Origin: Bettongia penicillata ogilbyi
Lineage: Eukaryota; Chordata; Mammalia; Diprotodontia; Potoroidae
Assembly (NCBI GenBank): GCA_023548195.1
Contig: JAJHZJ010000082.1
Location: 806,001-870,000, forward strand
Direction: 5' to 3'
DNA: 64,000 bases
The notes under the pieces were generated by a model. It saw nothing but the letters and a program-made list of their open reading frames with translations, had not been told where the DNA came from and searched no databases. Made by a program: the position numbers and the translations under genes. Positions 43,000 through 54,390 of the stretch are shown piece after piece; positions within the stretch are counted from its first letter, which is position 1, and each line of letters begins with the position of its first letter.

Positions 43000-43152
43000 A
43001 GAAGAGGATTGTTGAAAGAAATTGGGGATATTTAACCAGGAGATGAAAAGATATGGGAACATTATGGCTGTCTTCATGGTTGTCATGTGAAAAAGGGATT
43101 AGATCGATTTTGTTTGATCCCAAAGGACAGAACTAAGGGCAAAGGAGAGGCC
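43000..43152 (+). mobile_element. L3/CR1 fragment
   Basis: ACCAGGAGATGAAAAGATAT, TATGGCTGTCTTCATGGTTG and GATCCCAAAGGACAGAACTA follow the L3/CR1 3' order seen at 17400-17570. Confidence 0.65.
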
Positions 43153-43155
43153 CCT

Positions 43156-43384
43156 TGTTGTTGTCAAGTTGATTCAGTTGTGTCTGACTCTTTGTGACCC
43201 CATTTGGGGTTTTCTTGGCAAGGATACTGGAGTGGTTTGCCATTTCCTTCTCCAGCTCATTTGACAGATGAGGAAACTGAGGCAAATCTGGTTAAGTGAT
43301 TTGCCCAGGGTCACAAAGCTAGTAGATTTCTGAGGCCAAGTTTGAACTCAAGAAGATGAGTCTTCCAGATTCCAAGCCCATTGG
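43156..43384 (-). mobile_element. tRNA-headed CORE-type SINE, minus strand
   Basis: CAGTTGTGTCTGACTCTTTG, ACTGGAGTGGTTTGCCATTT, GATGAGGAAACTGAGGCAAA and GCCCAGGGTCACAAAGCTAG are the reverse complement of the SINE at 14205. This is one of the best preserved copies. Confidence 0.88.
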
Positions 43385-43385
43385 A

Positions 43386-44275
43386 CTGGTGACAAAAAAT
43401 GACAAAGGTAACCAAAAAAAATGACAAATATTGAGAAAACTGGCACATTAATAAATGTTGAAGCTATGAATTTGTCCAGATATGGAAGGCAACTTGAAAC
43501 TATGCCTCTGAAGTCACTAAACTGTACATACCCTTTAAGCTAGTGATATGACTCCTAGGTTTATGTCCCAAAGAGACTCAGAGAATGGGGAAAAATGACT
43601 TTATGTACAAAAACTTTGATAGCAGTTTTGTTTTGTAGTGACAGAGAACTGGAAACTAAGGAGGTGCCCATCAATTAGAGAAATTATGAACAAATTGTAA
43701 TATATTAATGTAATGGAATCCTATTGTGCTATAAAAAATGAAAAAAGAGAAACCTAGGATGGCCTATATAAACTGATGCAGAGAAAAGAGAACATAATTT
43801 ACATAATAATACTATTCTAAAGACAAGTAATTTTGAAAGACTCCAGAGCTCTGATCTTATGTAGTGACCTACAACTATTCCAAAAAACCCATGAAGAAAC
43901 TTGCTTTCTACTTTGAGTTTTTTTGAGGGGTTGCTTTTGGGGAGGCAATCAAGGTTAAGTGACTTGCCCAGGGTCACTTAGCTACTAAGTGTCTAAGTCC
44001 ATATTTGAATTCATGTCCTCCTGACTCCAGGGCTGGAGCTCTATTCATTAGGCCACCTAGCTGTGCCATTTTGTACTTTCTAACAGAGAGGTGACAGACT
44101 CAAGGTGTAGGATGAGACCTATATTTTTGTACATGACCAACGTAGGAAGTTGTTTCCTATAACTATGCTTACCTATTGTTTTGCCTTTTTTCCTCCCTCT
44201 ATGGGGAAGAGGAAAGGAGCCAAAAAAAATGCTATTAATTGAAATAAAATGAAATGAAAGTTTTTTTAAAAAATG
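43386..44275 (+). mobile_element. L1 3' end, plus strand, interrupted by a SINE
   Basis: AAATGACAAATATTGAGAAA leads the L1 3' text: CAATTAGAGAAATTATGAAC, CTATTGTGCTATAAAAAATG, then after the SINE AGAGGTGACAGACTCAAGGT and a terminal A-rich block near 44240-44275. It is a different L1 subfamily from those at 28268 and 32199. Confidence 0.78.
43917..44068 (-). mobile_element. Short tRNA-headed SINE inserted in L1
   Basis: GGCAATCAAGGTTAAGTGAC, GGGTCACTTAGCTACTAAGT and CCACCTAGCTG form the reverse complement of the short SINE type at 26288. L1 sequence continues on both sides. Confidence 0.82.
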
Positions 44276-44464
44276 AAGGCAGTTTGGAAAGATTTTTAAA
44301 AACCCTGTGAGGAAGTACTACAGGTATTGTTACCCCCATTTTGCAGATGAGATAATTGTGTTATTCATATATTTTGAGGTCGACATTCTACCTGGGATAT
44401 ATATTATATACATTATAAAAATATACACACAGATGTGTTTATATATTATACATACATGCGTGAA

Positions 44465-44468
<4 letters not shown>

Positions 44469-44536
<68 letters not shown>
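44469..44536. repeat. (AG)n microsatellite
   Basis: Thirty-four uninterrupted AG units. Open frames across it encode only RE or SL repeats. Confidence 0.98.
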
Positions 44537-44537
<1 letters not shown>

Positions 44538-45214
44538 CATCCACAATTCACTATTAAAGAAAAGAGAGAAATCTGCAAAGGAACGACAGATAGCACAGAC
44601 AGTGAGGTAAGAGAAAAACCAGGATAGTACAATCCCAGGGGAAGAGCATTTCAAAAGGGTGAGGATAGTCAACACCTCTAAATAGCAGAGAGGATGAGGA
44701 AATCTAAGAAAAGTCTGAAGAACTTGGATCCTAGGAGGTCAGTGGTTAGAGTGATTTCAATGAAAGAGGCAATGACGATGACAATGACAACAAAAGCCAT
44801 ATTCTAGATTCCAGGTATTTGAAGATAGTGAGAAAATGGAAGCAACAATTATAGACTACTCATTCAAGAAATCTGGCAGTGAAAGGAAAGAGATTTAAAA
44901 CTGTAGTCTAAGTGAGTAGTGGAGCTGAGGAAAAGCACTTTTTTTTAGGCTAGGGGAAATCACATTGTCTCTTATTCCTCCCTGGATTTCTGTATCTTTG
45001 CCAGATGTTCCATGGGGGGACATTTCTAGCATTATTTTGAACTAGCATTCATTCACAATTCCAATGTATTGCCTGCTTGAGGCAAGTCATTAATGTTACA
45101 GATTTATACTGGAAAAGGTACCTTATTTACTAACACAGATGTATGTGTAATTTTTAAATTTTTTTTTCCCCTTTACATTGGCAACTTCAGAAATCAAAAG
45201 AAAAGTTTACTCAT
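44537..45214. other. Anonymous sequence
   Basis: No recognisable repeat or coding signal. Confidence 0.4.
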
Positions 45215-45375
45215 CTGGAACTTCAACCTGGCCGTGTCCTTATTCTGACTAAGCACCTTACTGCCTGTGTGACCATAACTGTCACTTTACGTTTCTGGAT
45301 CTCATTTTCATCATTTGTAAAATGACATGGTTGGACATGACAATTTCTTTCTCTCTAAATCTTAGAATTCTAGAT
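45215..45375 (+). mobile_element. MIR
   Basis: CTTACTGCCTGTGTGACCAT, CATCATTTGTAAAATGACAT and TCTAAATCTTAGAATTC are in MIR order. Confidence 0.7.
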
Positions 45376-46562
45376 AGTATATAAGTATATGAAAACTGTG
45401 CCAAATTAGCCAGATGATTCATTTTATGGCATTTCATCTGAAGTATTACGTATTTTCATGCTTGACAAAGCCTTCTTACTCTGAACTATATTCTGAAGAT
45501 CCCATTATGGCCACTCTTTGGTCTGTAAGCCTTGGCGGCTCCCTCTGGACAAAAACAGTAAAATTCAGATCTAATCATCAGAAAACACAGTTACTTTGTG
45601 TTACCAGGAAGGAAAGCAGTGAGGGAGGGAGGATGGATGGTTGTGGGATAGATTGTAGACCACTAAGCTGAATTCTGGGAGTCCCAGACTGAGTCAGACT
45701 TCTGGGCCCACCAAAGTTATTATCACCAAGGTTATCTTTGGAATTTAGCCTACAATTTAGATGCTACTTAGGTAAGTACTCATTAGTCTCCAGAATAAAC
45801 CTATTTCCTGGGTCTCACTTGGGAGAAGCTAAAGTGGTAGAAATCTCTGGATCCTGGTCCTCATCATCCAATGGACCCTCATGTTATGTGATTTTTCATT
45901 CTCTAGATTTAGATATATTGCCAATAAGCTATCTAGGAGACACTTTAAATCACATTCCCCAGCATATAACTCTATAAAGTAAATGCCTGATACAACTTGG
46001 TTAGCTCACTGCAGGGGAGCCTGCCTAATCTATAGGTCTAGTGTTTTAATGGGATTTTGCCAGTGGGTTCAGTGTCCTACAACTAAGGTGCCCTATAAAG
46101 ACCCAATCTGACTCAAAAGAGATTCTCACTAAAGACAGTTTTGTTATTAAGTGAAAAAGCCCTTTCTCCCCCACCCTAACTCTCAGACATGAGTCCCTGT
46201 CATGACTTACCCCTGCTTCTGGAGTTTTATTATGGAAATGACATATTGAAATACAAATTGGAAGCTGTACAGTATAATTAGTAATACTGCATATTCATTG
46301 CTGTCTTTGTTACTTTTTCTCTATGCTATAAAGCCTGCTCCCCGTCAGCCCAATCCCCAGTGAGCCCAGCTCTGTGTGTATGTAATCTATGTGGTGGGGG
46401 AGGTGATAGGGAGGGGAGGGTGGGGAAGGGAAAGGGAAGCCAAGGAAGTACCTGCCTTCCCTGAGAGTTTCTATTTTGGGGACAATACTGCACAGAAGCC
46501 ACACCCCTTGGACCACAGGTTCCAAAGTGCCTCCCAGCACCAGACTAAGCAGTCACCATCCA
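45376..46562. other. Anonymous sequence
   Basis: No recognisable repeat or coding signal over 1.2 kb. The plus-strand frames at 45414-45671 and 45738-45977 have no family resemblance. Confidence 0.4.
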
Positions 46563-46574
46563 TCACACACACAT

Positions 46575-46623
<49 letters not shown>
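46563..46623. repeat. (CA)n microsatellite
   Basis: About 30 CA units with one TG interruption at the left. Confidence 0.98.
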
Positions 46624-46625
<2 letters not shown>

Positions 46626-46699
46626 AACAGAGAGATTTCCAGGCAGTTTTCATGGTCTCTTTACTCTCTGTAGTCTCCTCATTACCTTCCTCAGAATAG

Positions 46700-46860
46700 A
46701 GGAATTCTTAGTCAACAGACACGTATTAAGTGCCTTCTATGTGCTAAGTATACTAACCACTGAGGTTACAAATGAGACCAAAAAAAGTGTCAGCCCTCAA
46801 GGAGCTCTCACGTAATGGGTGAGGCAACATGCAGACAACTAAGCACATGTAAGATATACA
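46700..46860 (-). mobile_element. L2 3' end
   Basis: GTATTAAGTGCCTTCTATGT, CAGCCCTCAAGGAGCTCTCA and AACATGCAGACAACTAAGCA are the reverse complement of the L2 terminus. Confidence 0.78.
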
Positions 46861-47225
46861 CTCATACAGGCACACATATATGTATATATACACACATATA
46901 TACATACACATCTGCCTGTTTCTCTCTATCTGTGGAGAGAAATCTGTCACTATCACTATCTCCCTTCTGAGATAGCCTCCAGTGACTGTATATAGAGTAT
47001 GTGTGTGTGTGGGTGTATATTTGTGTGTGTGTGTATATACATACATACACATACATTTCATATATACATATACACATATACATACACATCTGTCTGTCTC
47101 TTTATGGAGTGAGAGAAATATGATATCTGAGATAGCCTCCAATGACTGTATATAGAGTATATACACATGTAGACATGTATACACATGTCTACATTCTCAT
47201 ACATACATGCACATGTGCACATATA
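46861..47225. repeat. Tandem duplication with period about 175 bp in a TA/CA-rich context
   Basis: GAGATAGCCTCCAGTGACTG and TATATAGAGTAT at 46970-47000 recur as GAGATAGCCTCCAATGACTG and TATATAGAGTAT at 47130-47160. Each is preceded by CATACACATCTG(C/T)CTGT and a GAGAGAAAT block. The space between is alternating TATA/CACA. Confidence 0.85.
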
Positions 47226-47640
47226 CACATGCATGTAGTTGTTTGTCTTTTTCAAAGAGGCTCGGTGACATCGCAGGGTAATGAGTTTCAATTGAAGTGA
47301 AGTGAGACCAAGTTATACAAAGCTGTCTGTCTCACTCTCTCTTCCAGAGTCATCGAAATCCTGTGGCAGGACAAAAGTCGGAACAACTGGCGATGGTCCA
47401 GGTTGCAGTGGATGACCTTGGCATCTTTGATGTCTGACCAAGCTCTAAAAGCTCCCTCCACAGCGCCTGCTTCAGCTGCCTTCCTGGCCGTTGGAACCAA
47501 TTGCTCTCATCTGCACTGGGTACATGCCTTCACATCTTGGGGTAAACATCCCCCTAATTCACTGATGGGTTTGAGGCCTGTCCAACCTGGTTTCACGCAG
47601 CCGCTGCACATGACATAGCTTCTTGGAGCCATAGGTGAGA
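47226..47640 (-). mobile_element. Probable RTE-type LINE 3' fragment
   Basis: The plus-strand left end GTTGTTTGTCTTTTTCAAAG, the inner CTCTCTTCCAGAGTCATCGA and GGCGATGGTCCAGGTTGCAG are a diverged version of the reverse complement of the SINE tail at 23530-23679, and the similarity stops where the SINE switches to its tRNA-like half. The remainder (TCCACAGCGCCTGCTTCAGC and on) would be LINE-specific. RTE assignment is inference from the known RTE-tailed SINEs of marsupials. The minus-strand frame 47288-47500 falls in this segment and is not a gene. Confidence 0.55.
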
Positions 47641-47734
47641 GTTAGTTGGGTGACAGGTAGACACTGAAGGAGGATAAACAACCATGAGTTGGAATTGTTT
47701 TACTTTTCTATGTGTATCCCTAATATGAAGTACA

Positions 47735-47870
47735 GTGCTTTTCCATAGTAAACTCTTAATAAATGCTTTTTCATTCATCTTTCTTCTCTTTCTTCCTTCC
47801 TTCCTCCCTCCTTTCCTTTCTTCTTTCCTTTCTTCCTCCCTCTCTCTTTCTTTCTTGTTTTTCTTTATCC
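47735..47870. repeat. L2 tail and pyrimidine-rich tract
   Basis: CAGTGCTTTTCCATAGTAAA and CTCTTAATAAATGCTTTTTC form an L2 3' end on the plus strand, followed by a TTCC/TTTC tract to 47870. Confidence 0.7.
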
Positions 47871-47904
47871 TCTATATTCTAAGATCACTTATTTTGACAG
47901 TACG

Positions 47905-48075
47905 AACATAGATTTAGATCTATAGATCCATAAGGAGCCTTGGAGGTCGTTTAATCTCCTTATTTTACAACTGAACGAAGTGAGACCCAGAAAGGTTATA
48001 TAGTTTGTACATAGTTTGAACCCAGGTTCTTAGGCTCCAAATTTAGCATTCTTTCTAGCGAACTATACCGCTTTC
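47905..48075 (+). mobile_element. MIR-type SINE
   Basis: GGAGCCTTGGAGGTCGTTTA, TTATTTTACAACTGAACGAA and GAACCCAGGTTCTTAGGCTC are in MIR order. Confidence 0.75.
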
Positions 48076-48419
48076 TCAAATGGTCATCTTAAAATTACGA
48101 GAAAGGAACCATAGTTCATCCGGAGAACCCTACTAGGCTAAGAGATATCCTCAGATCACACATTGAGGACCAGGTTCTCTCAATGGACTCCATTCATTTA
48201 TTTATACATTCATCTGTCCATTTCTCTGTCTCTCTGTCTCTCTCTGTCTCTCCCTCTCTCTCTTCCTCCCCGCCCCCCCTCTCGGATTTGTTCTGTGAAG
48301 TTTGGATTTAGTCAAAGGGCTTCACATGTAGCCTCAAGGATGCAGGTTCCCAACCCCTGCTTTAGGGGATGTGACTTGCTTAGACAACAGTCCTCTACCT
48401 TTCTTCTAGGAAGGAAGGC

Positions 48420-48760
48420 CATTCATAAAATACTTCTTGGGTGCCTCTTGTATGCAAGTTACTATTCTAGGTCTGGTATATAATAGATAAAAGTGACTCA
48501 TTCTCTACTTTAAAAAGCTTACATTTTATTGGGCCCTGGGTAAGGAAACCACAAGTAAGTGGAATGCAAACAAAGTGGGATTTGATAAGGATGAAAGAGA
48601 GATATAGGTAAAGAGTATGAAAATTTGTAAAAGGAGGAAAAACTTTAAACTGGAAGAATCAGGGCAGTTTTCTGGGAGGGGCTGGTGGTTTCTAGAGAGG
48701 ATGTCACCAAGAGGTGGTAGTGTGAGCTGAACCTAAAAGAAAAGGAAGGATTTAGAGTGA
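48420..48760 (-). mobile_element. L2 3' region
   Basis: AAAATACTTCTTGGGTGCCT, AAAAGCTTACATTTTATTGG and AAACCACAAGTAAGTGGAAT are the reverse complement of an L2 3' end, strongly diverged. Confidence 0.65.
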
Positions 48761-48784
48761 TAGAGATTTAGGAGGGTTAGGGTT

Positions 48785-49000
48785 AGATGGAGCAAATTTA
48801 GCCTTGATGTCAGGAAGAAAATCCCACTTCCAAATAATTAGAGCTATCCTAAAGTGGAATGGGCTTCCTCAGGATCTAGTAGGTTCTCCCCTCAGTAAAA
48901 GTCTTTAAACAGTGGCTGAGTAACCACTTAGCAAGTATGTAAAAGTGATACTTTTTCAGGTATGGATTGTACTAAATGGCTGCTGAGGTTTTTCTGTTCT
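48785..49000 (+). mobile_element. L3/CR1 3' end
   Basis: TTTAGCCTTGATGTCAGGAA, TAGAGCTATCCTAAAGTGGA, ATGGGCTTCCTCAGGATCTA and a final AAATGGCTGCTGAGGTTT match the L3 terminus. Confidence 0.85.
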
Positions 49001-50145
49001 CTAGTGCCAACAGCATTAAATGGCTGACTCAATTTTCTGCTTCTGCCTTGGCATTACGTTCCATCAAATGTCTTTGTTTCGAATCCATGATCATTTAGCT
49101 TATCTGGTAAACGCAGCAAGGACAGGGGATCGTAAGGTACAGTTCAAATAGAAGATTACCCTTGTAATGTGACTTCAGTGTTGTTGGGTGAATGCCAAGA
49201 TGAAGGGGGGTGTCTGGTGCCATCCTACCATGAAGAAAAGAGATCAGAATGGGCAGATTGAAGCCCTCTAAATAAGCTTCATTATCCTTGATAATTGGGC
49301 CCAGTGACATCTGCATCATGTCACCTGTGTATAACTTAAGATGGGAGGGCAAGAGGCCACCCTAATCCTCCATTCCCTTCCTGGACCTTCCCAGCCTAAC
49401 ACCCAAACTCTCCTCTCAACCCCCCCAAGAATAGTCCTTGAATGTCGCTGGTAGACATCTCCCTGGGGAGTCTGGTTTAAGACTTGGAAGGATTAATAAA
49501 AGGAAAAGAGGAACAATCTAATTTGCTGCTTATCATCCCTGCATATCATGTTAGTGCTGAGACAGATGAATTAGCTCACTGGAGACCTGGCCTGGGCCTC
49601 TGCTAACAAAAAGACTCTGCCTGGTACTAGGTTATTTGTGTTCGGTCTCCGTCAGCAGCTACTAAGCCTGTATTAATACCCTGCTATTTACCAGCTTCAT
49701 TCAAGACACCTTGGTATATGTGTTTGTGGGCGAGGGGCGGGAAATAGAGAAATAGCAATGGGCATTGCCTTGTATTGTTAGTTAAACTTTTCTGGCAGGG
49801 GCCAAGTCTCACTGGCTTTTGTATTCCTGCTTGAGAGAGCTGAATGTCAAATTTTCAATATAGCATTTATACATTGGGAATCAGAAACCAGCGTTTAATT
49901 TATTGTTTTTTTTTAATTGTCTAGATTTAAGAAAGTGTTGGAGAAAATGTTAATGATGCAGATTAAATTTAAAAGTGTGTCACAGATGCCTTCCACTTCC
50001 CCAAGTGGGAGCCTGTTGTTAAACATTTATCAGTGCGCTGATGCTTGTAGGTGAAGAGCACAGGGTTCTTGCAGGCAGTAGGTATACAGTAAGTATGTGG
50101 CAACACATGTCGGTGAATGAGGATTACTAGGACTAAGTGGAGACC
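49001..50145. other. Longest anonymous interval with a regulatory-like composition
   Basis: No transposon, ORF or RNA recognised over 1.1 kb. About 49440-49990 has balanced base composition, few low-complexity runs and short AT-rich homeobox-type words (TTAATTTATTG, TTTAATTGTC, GATTAAATTTAAA). That fits an ancient conserved non-coding element, but no conservation can be seen from one sequence. Confidence 0.3.
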
Positions 50146-50149
50146 CTTC

Positions 50150-50690
50150 CTAGACATTCCCCACCTTCTTGTACTTTCAGAATCCTTGTATCACAGGTAA
50201 AAGGAATCTTTGAGGCTACCAAGGTCAACTCAAGTCAAATAAGAATGTTCTCCACAATATGCCTGCACAGGGGCTGTCTTAAACTTGAAGACCCTGGTGA
50301 TGGGGAAGCTATTGCCTCCTATCACACATTCTAATCTGGGAATGCTCTGCTTCTTAGGACATTTTTTTAATGTGGAAATTTTTTCTAGAACTTCTAGAAC
50401 TTTTCTAGAACTCATTGCTCCTAGCCCTTCCTTCTGAGTCCAAGCAGATTATTTGATCAGCCTTCAAATATCTGAACTATCATTCCCCTTAAATATTCTC
50501 AGGCAGGAATGTGCCCAGTTCCTTCATCTGATGCTTATATGGCTTCAAAAGGAGTTCCTTCACTATCTCATTTGCCTTAATTTAGATCTGCTCTGGCTTC
50601 TTAATGTACTTTCTAATATGTGGCACACAGATTGAACACAAGTGCTCAGTATTCGTCCCTCTGGATCTTTCTTCTTGCAGATCAGTTAGT
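50150..50690 (-). mobile_element. L3/CR1 3' region
   Basis: GTGATGGGGAAGCTATTGCC, ACTCATTGCTCCTAGCCCTT, GTTCCTTCATCTGATGCTTA and ATGTACTTTCTAATATGTGG are the reverse complement of the L3 order. TTCTAGAACTTCTAGAACTT near 50385 is a local TTCTAGAAC triplication. Confidence 0.75.
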
Positions 50691-50854
50691 GAGGTAGGCA
50701 GGCATGATCGCTATGTAGGTTCTGGCTATCATGTCATTTTATATGTGGTTAAATAGCAAGGTGTCATTCAATATTCACTACTTAAAAAAGTCAGACTAAG
50801 AGTGATTCATCCAGGCCTCCATGGATGGATAGAACCCATCCAAGCTATGATAAA

Positions 50855-50970
50855 ATGTAAGCTACTTCAGAGAGGGCATTGTTTCATTTGGGGGGAAGGG
50901 TCACCAGAGCCTAGTACAGTACCTAGGACATAGTAGGCACTTAATAAATGCTTGCTACTGAAATATGGGA
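50855..50970 (+). mobile_element. L2 3' end
   Basis: AGCCTAGTACAGTACCTAGG, CATAGTAGGCACTTAATAAA and TGCTTGCTACTGAAA form the usual L2 terminus. Confidence 0.85.
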
Positions 50971-51039
50971 CCTTTTGGTTGTTGCATATTCATGCCTCTG
51001 AACATATGCTATGTCTTTAGTTCAAGAAGCTTGAGTTCA

Positions 51040-51300
51040 AAGATAATAATAATAGCTGACATATAAGTGCAATATTATATAACTCATTTCATTTGAGTTT
51101 CACAACAGCTTTGAGTTAGTAACTACTTATAAGTATGATAAGTAATTAACTTATCACCTCTATTTTATGGATGAGAACATTGAGACTTGGAGCAGTTAAG
51201 TGATCTGCCCATGGTTACGGGACTGGTGAGCATCAGGAAGAGGATATTAACCTATGTTTAACTGAACCCAAGTTCAGCACTCTACGTAGTGTGCCATCTC
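51040..51300 (+). mobile_element. MIR
   Basis: GCTGACATATAAGTGCAATA, TCACCTCTATTTTATGGATG, AGCAGTTAAGTGATCTGCCC and CAAGTTCAGCACTCTACGTA are in order. Confidence 0.8.
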
Positions 51301-51840
51301 CCATCCTGATGCCTTATGTTGGTTGTTCTCCGTACCTGAAATGTACTCCCTTTCCACCTCTGCCTCACGGAATTCTTTTCTCTCTTCATGATGCAGGTCA
51401 AACACCACCTTCTTTTTGAGGTCTTTCCAGATCTCCTCAATTGCTAGTTTCCTCCTTCTGGAACTACCTTGTATTTAACTCCTTGGTATTTATTCTTTTT
51501 ATATCTATTCTATATATATAAATCCATCCATAAATATCTTTATTTCTAAATATATACATGTCTATGTCTAGATGGATAGATAGAAATAGATAAATAGATA
51601 ATCTACTGACTTCTTAGAATGTAAGATCTTTACAAATAGGGATTATATCATTCTATCTATCCCAGGAACTTAACCCCATGTCATAGGTGCTTAATAAGTA
51701 CTTGCTGATTGATTAGATGTTATAAGCCCCAGTAGAAAATGAGCTCCTGGAAGGTGGGGTTTGTCTTTGTAAGTTCCCTGAATGTAGAAGGTGCTCAATA
51801 CATGATTATTGAATTTAATTCTTCCACTCCTTTCAGAAAT
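51301..51840 (+). mobile_element. L2 3' region, with a second L2 tail
   Basis: TGTACTCCCTTTCCACCTCT, CACCTTCTTTTTGAGGTCTT and CATAGGTGCTTAATAAGTAC form one L2 3' end. A second tail (GAGCTCCTGGAAGGTGGGGT, GAAGGTGCTCAATACATG) lies at 51735-51830. Confidence 0.8.
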
Positions 51841-52099
51841 ACTAAAGTATTTTTCTGAGATATGTTTATGTAGCAAGGGTTAATCAGGAGAACTTAGTGA
51901 TTTGCCAGCTGAATATCATGGGAATAATGGGTTGTTAATATGTACCACTGTTCTTTGAATCACTTTATCTTAAGAATTTTCTGTGCTTCAGAAACTAAAC
52001 TGTTATACTAAACCTGATGAATGTAACATATTTTGGATGTCTTTTCTAAAAAGAGACCTTGTTACCCACATTTTGGGGAGACCTTAAGCAATGAGAAAG

Positions 52100-52162
52100 A
52101 TTCAGAAAGAGAGGAGACAGAGAGAAAGAAAGAAAGAGAGAGAGAGAGAGAAAGAAAGAAAG

Positions 52163-52201
<39 letters not shown>

Positions 52202-52319
52202 AAAAGAAAGAAAGAAAGAAAAGGAGAAAGGAAGGAAGGAAGGAAGGAAGGAAGGAAGGAAGGAAGGAAGGAAGGAAGGAAGGAAGGAAGGAAGGAAGGA
52301 AGAAAAGAAAAGAAAGAAA
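52100..52319. repeat. Purine tract, (GAAA)n then (GGAA)n
   Basis: About 220 bases of almost pure A/G on the plus strand: first GA and GAAA units, then GGAA units. The open frames over it encode KERK or SFLP repeats and are artefacts. Confidence 0.97.
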
Positions 52320-52329
52320 TCCCCTACCT

Positions 52330-53736
52330 CTCTTTGGTGAGAAGTCCAACTCCAGGATGAACTTGGTTCTCTGTGAATCTCTATGAATCCTTGCCTTACA
52401 GGAAGGAGGTCACATTTGGGTTTAAGACAAAAACTTTGTGAAGGAAAACATTTTGCATATAATTCATGGAAACTTTCAATCCAAGAAAAGATAAAACAAA
52501 TTTTTGGAGGGGTCCAGGATGGGGAGTGGAGGAGGGGCTGATGGTTTTCAAAGGAAAAATGTCATTAAAACCTCTTTTATTTGTTTGTTTGCATGTTTTC
52601 TTATTTTCTCATAGCCCTTGACTCCCAGATTTGAGCAGATTTCAAGCACATGACTTTGAATATTTCTGAGAAGCGTAGGAAAATTCGGTCAGCGAGAGAA
52701 AACCCACAATTGTGCCCCAGAGCTACACCACTCCCTCTCTTGAAAATACATCTCTGGCTTCTCCATGGGAGGTACAACAAGGATGTTCTGACTTTATTAC
52801 AAAGAAAATGCTTCTAACCACCAGTGGCAGAGCCAAGCCTGCAGAAGGGCACGTAAGACATACAATAGTTAGGCTAATGAATAACTGAATAGCCAGGAAT
52901 GAGGGATCCATCTCTCTGGGGTTCCTAAAAGGACCACACATTGGGTTCATCTTTCAAAATCAAAAGTAAAGCTGAAGGGAAGTCAACTTTTGTATCCCAA
53001 ATAATTATCATGGAAACTATTAGAAAGAGAACCCATCCAACTCAAGCAAATGAAAAAAACAAGTCTGTACTTCTAGCACCATCAAAAGGATGAACTTGTC
53101 CCCACAAACATCAAATACTCTCTTTCTATCTCTTCTTTCTCTTCTCCGCTTAAATTCCTAATTCCCAAACCCCCAAAGGAAAAGCCTCCAGTGAAATCTT
53201 CAAAATATTGTGTTACATTGTAAGAAGAACAAAAACAATATTTTTGTCTGGACCAGTGATTTCATCATTGGAGGGAAAGGTGTGAAGGGAAACTCCCTCC
53301 ACTTGTGCACAGTGGGACCTCATTGTCTTACAGAGTGATCTGCAGCAAGGAGAAGTTGTGTTAGTGTCTAAGGTACTCATGCAGGAGACCCCGACTTTAC
53401 TCACTTAACCCACATGCACTGATGAATTGGGTCCCCAGAGCCTAGCTAGCTACATCTCCCTCTCAGGGTGCTAAGGGTACTCATGAGGAAGAGTGGGCTT
53501 TTTCTTTCTCTAATGGTATCGTCTCAAGGCACCACCAGTGATTAGCTGCCCCTCCATGTCATTTACCCAATTAGTATTTTTACAAAGGGATAGCAGAAAT
53601 TACAAAGCACTCCTTTCCCCTCTCTAGCTCTATACTTTACTGTGCATGTACTCTCCTTTATGATCTCAGTTTTGGGGGTAGAACTTAAAACATACAAAAA
53701 CTTGGTTCTCTGCCATTTTCTTTACTTTATTTATTG
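52330..53736. other. Anonymous sequence
   Basis: No recognisable repeat or coding signal over 1.4 kb. Confidence 0.4.
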
Positions 53737-53749
53737 CCTGTTCCTGCAT

Positions 53750-53910
53750 TTTTTTTTTCTCCTTCTGGACAGGGGAGGGTATTCGGTTGGGATTAGGTGA
53801 CTTGCCCAAGTTCACACAGCTGGTAAGTGTCAAGTGTCTGCGACCAGATTTGAACTCAGGTCCCCCTGACTCCCAGGTCTCTGCTCCATTCACTGTGCCC
53901 CCTAGCTGCC
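53750..53910 (-). mobile_element. Short tRNA-headed SINE with 13-bp TSD
   Basis: GTGACTTGCCCAAGTTCACA, CCAGATTTGAACTCAGGTCC and GTGCCCCCTAGCTGCCC are the reverse complement of the SINE head. CCTGTTCCTGCAT (53737-53749) and CCTGTTTCTACAT (53911-53923) flank it with two mismatches in 13. Confidence 0.88.
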
Positions 53911-54139
53911 CCTGTTTCTACATCTTTGCAATGACTATCTTCCCATACCTGGAATGGAGAATGTACTTCCCTCTGCCTCTTAGAATTAGGAGTTTCTTTT
54001 AAGACTCAGTTCAAGTGACACCATCTACTTAAAACTTTTTTGATTGCTCCAGTACTGGGGCCTTTCCCTCAAACCCCTAATCTTCTTATATTTACTTTTA
54101 GTATAAATAGGCATATATTTCTTCAAAGGCTTTTTCTGA

Positions 54140-54390
54140 ATCTCTTGAGATAGTCACATGGCTTGGGAATTTTTTTGTTTTTAATTTGATTAATCATGTT
54201 GATTTTTTTCCTCATGTCACACCATCTTTGCATTAATGGTATAAATATGAGTTGGTCATAAAAAATGATTTCCTGGATAAATAACTCTAGCTTGATGGGA
54301 TTTTATTTAAATTTTTGAAATTAATGTGCATTAATGATAATTGGTCTATAGTTCTTTATCCTTCCCTTCATATTTTTAAAATAATTTTTA
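54140..54390 (-). mobile_element. L1 ORF2 fragment
   Basis: CATCTTTGCATTAATGGTAT, AATAACTCTAGCTTGATGGG and TGATAATTGGTCTATAGTTC are the reverse complement of the L1 reverse-transcriptase region that encodes NYRPISLMN-type sequence. Confidence 0.75.

Noticed and set aside
44307..44675. Open frames on both strands across the AG microsatellite
   Set aside because: They encode only long RE or SL repeats generated by the dinucleotide run; no protein family or start context supports them.
46376..47291. Frames rich in HT or CV residues around the CA repeat and the TA/CA-rich duplication
   Set aside because: Produced by low-complexity DNA; they overlap on both strands and have no other support.
52033..52386. 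117- and 95-codon frames over the purine tract
   Set aside because: KERK/SFLP repeats follow from (GAAA)n and (GGAA)n; frame openness is a by-product of the absence of T.
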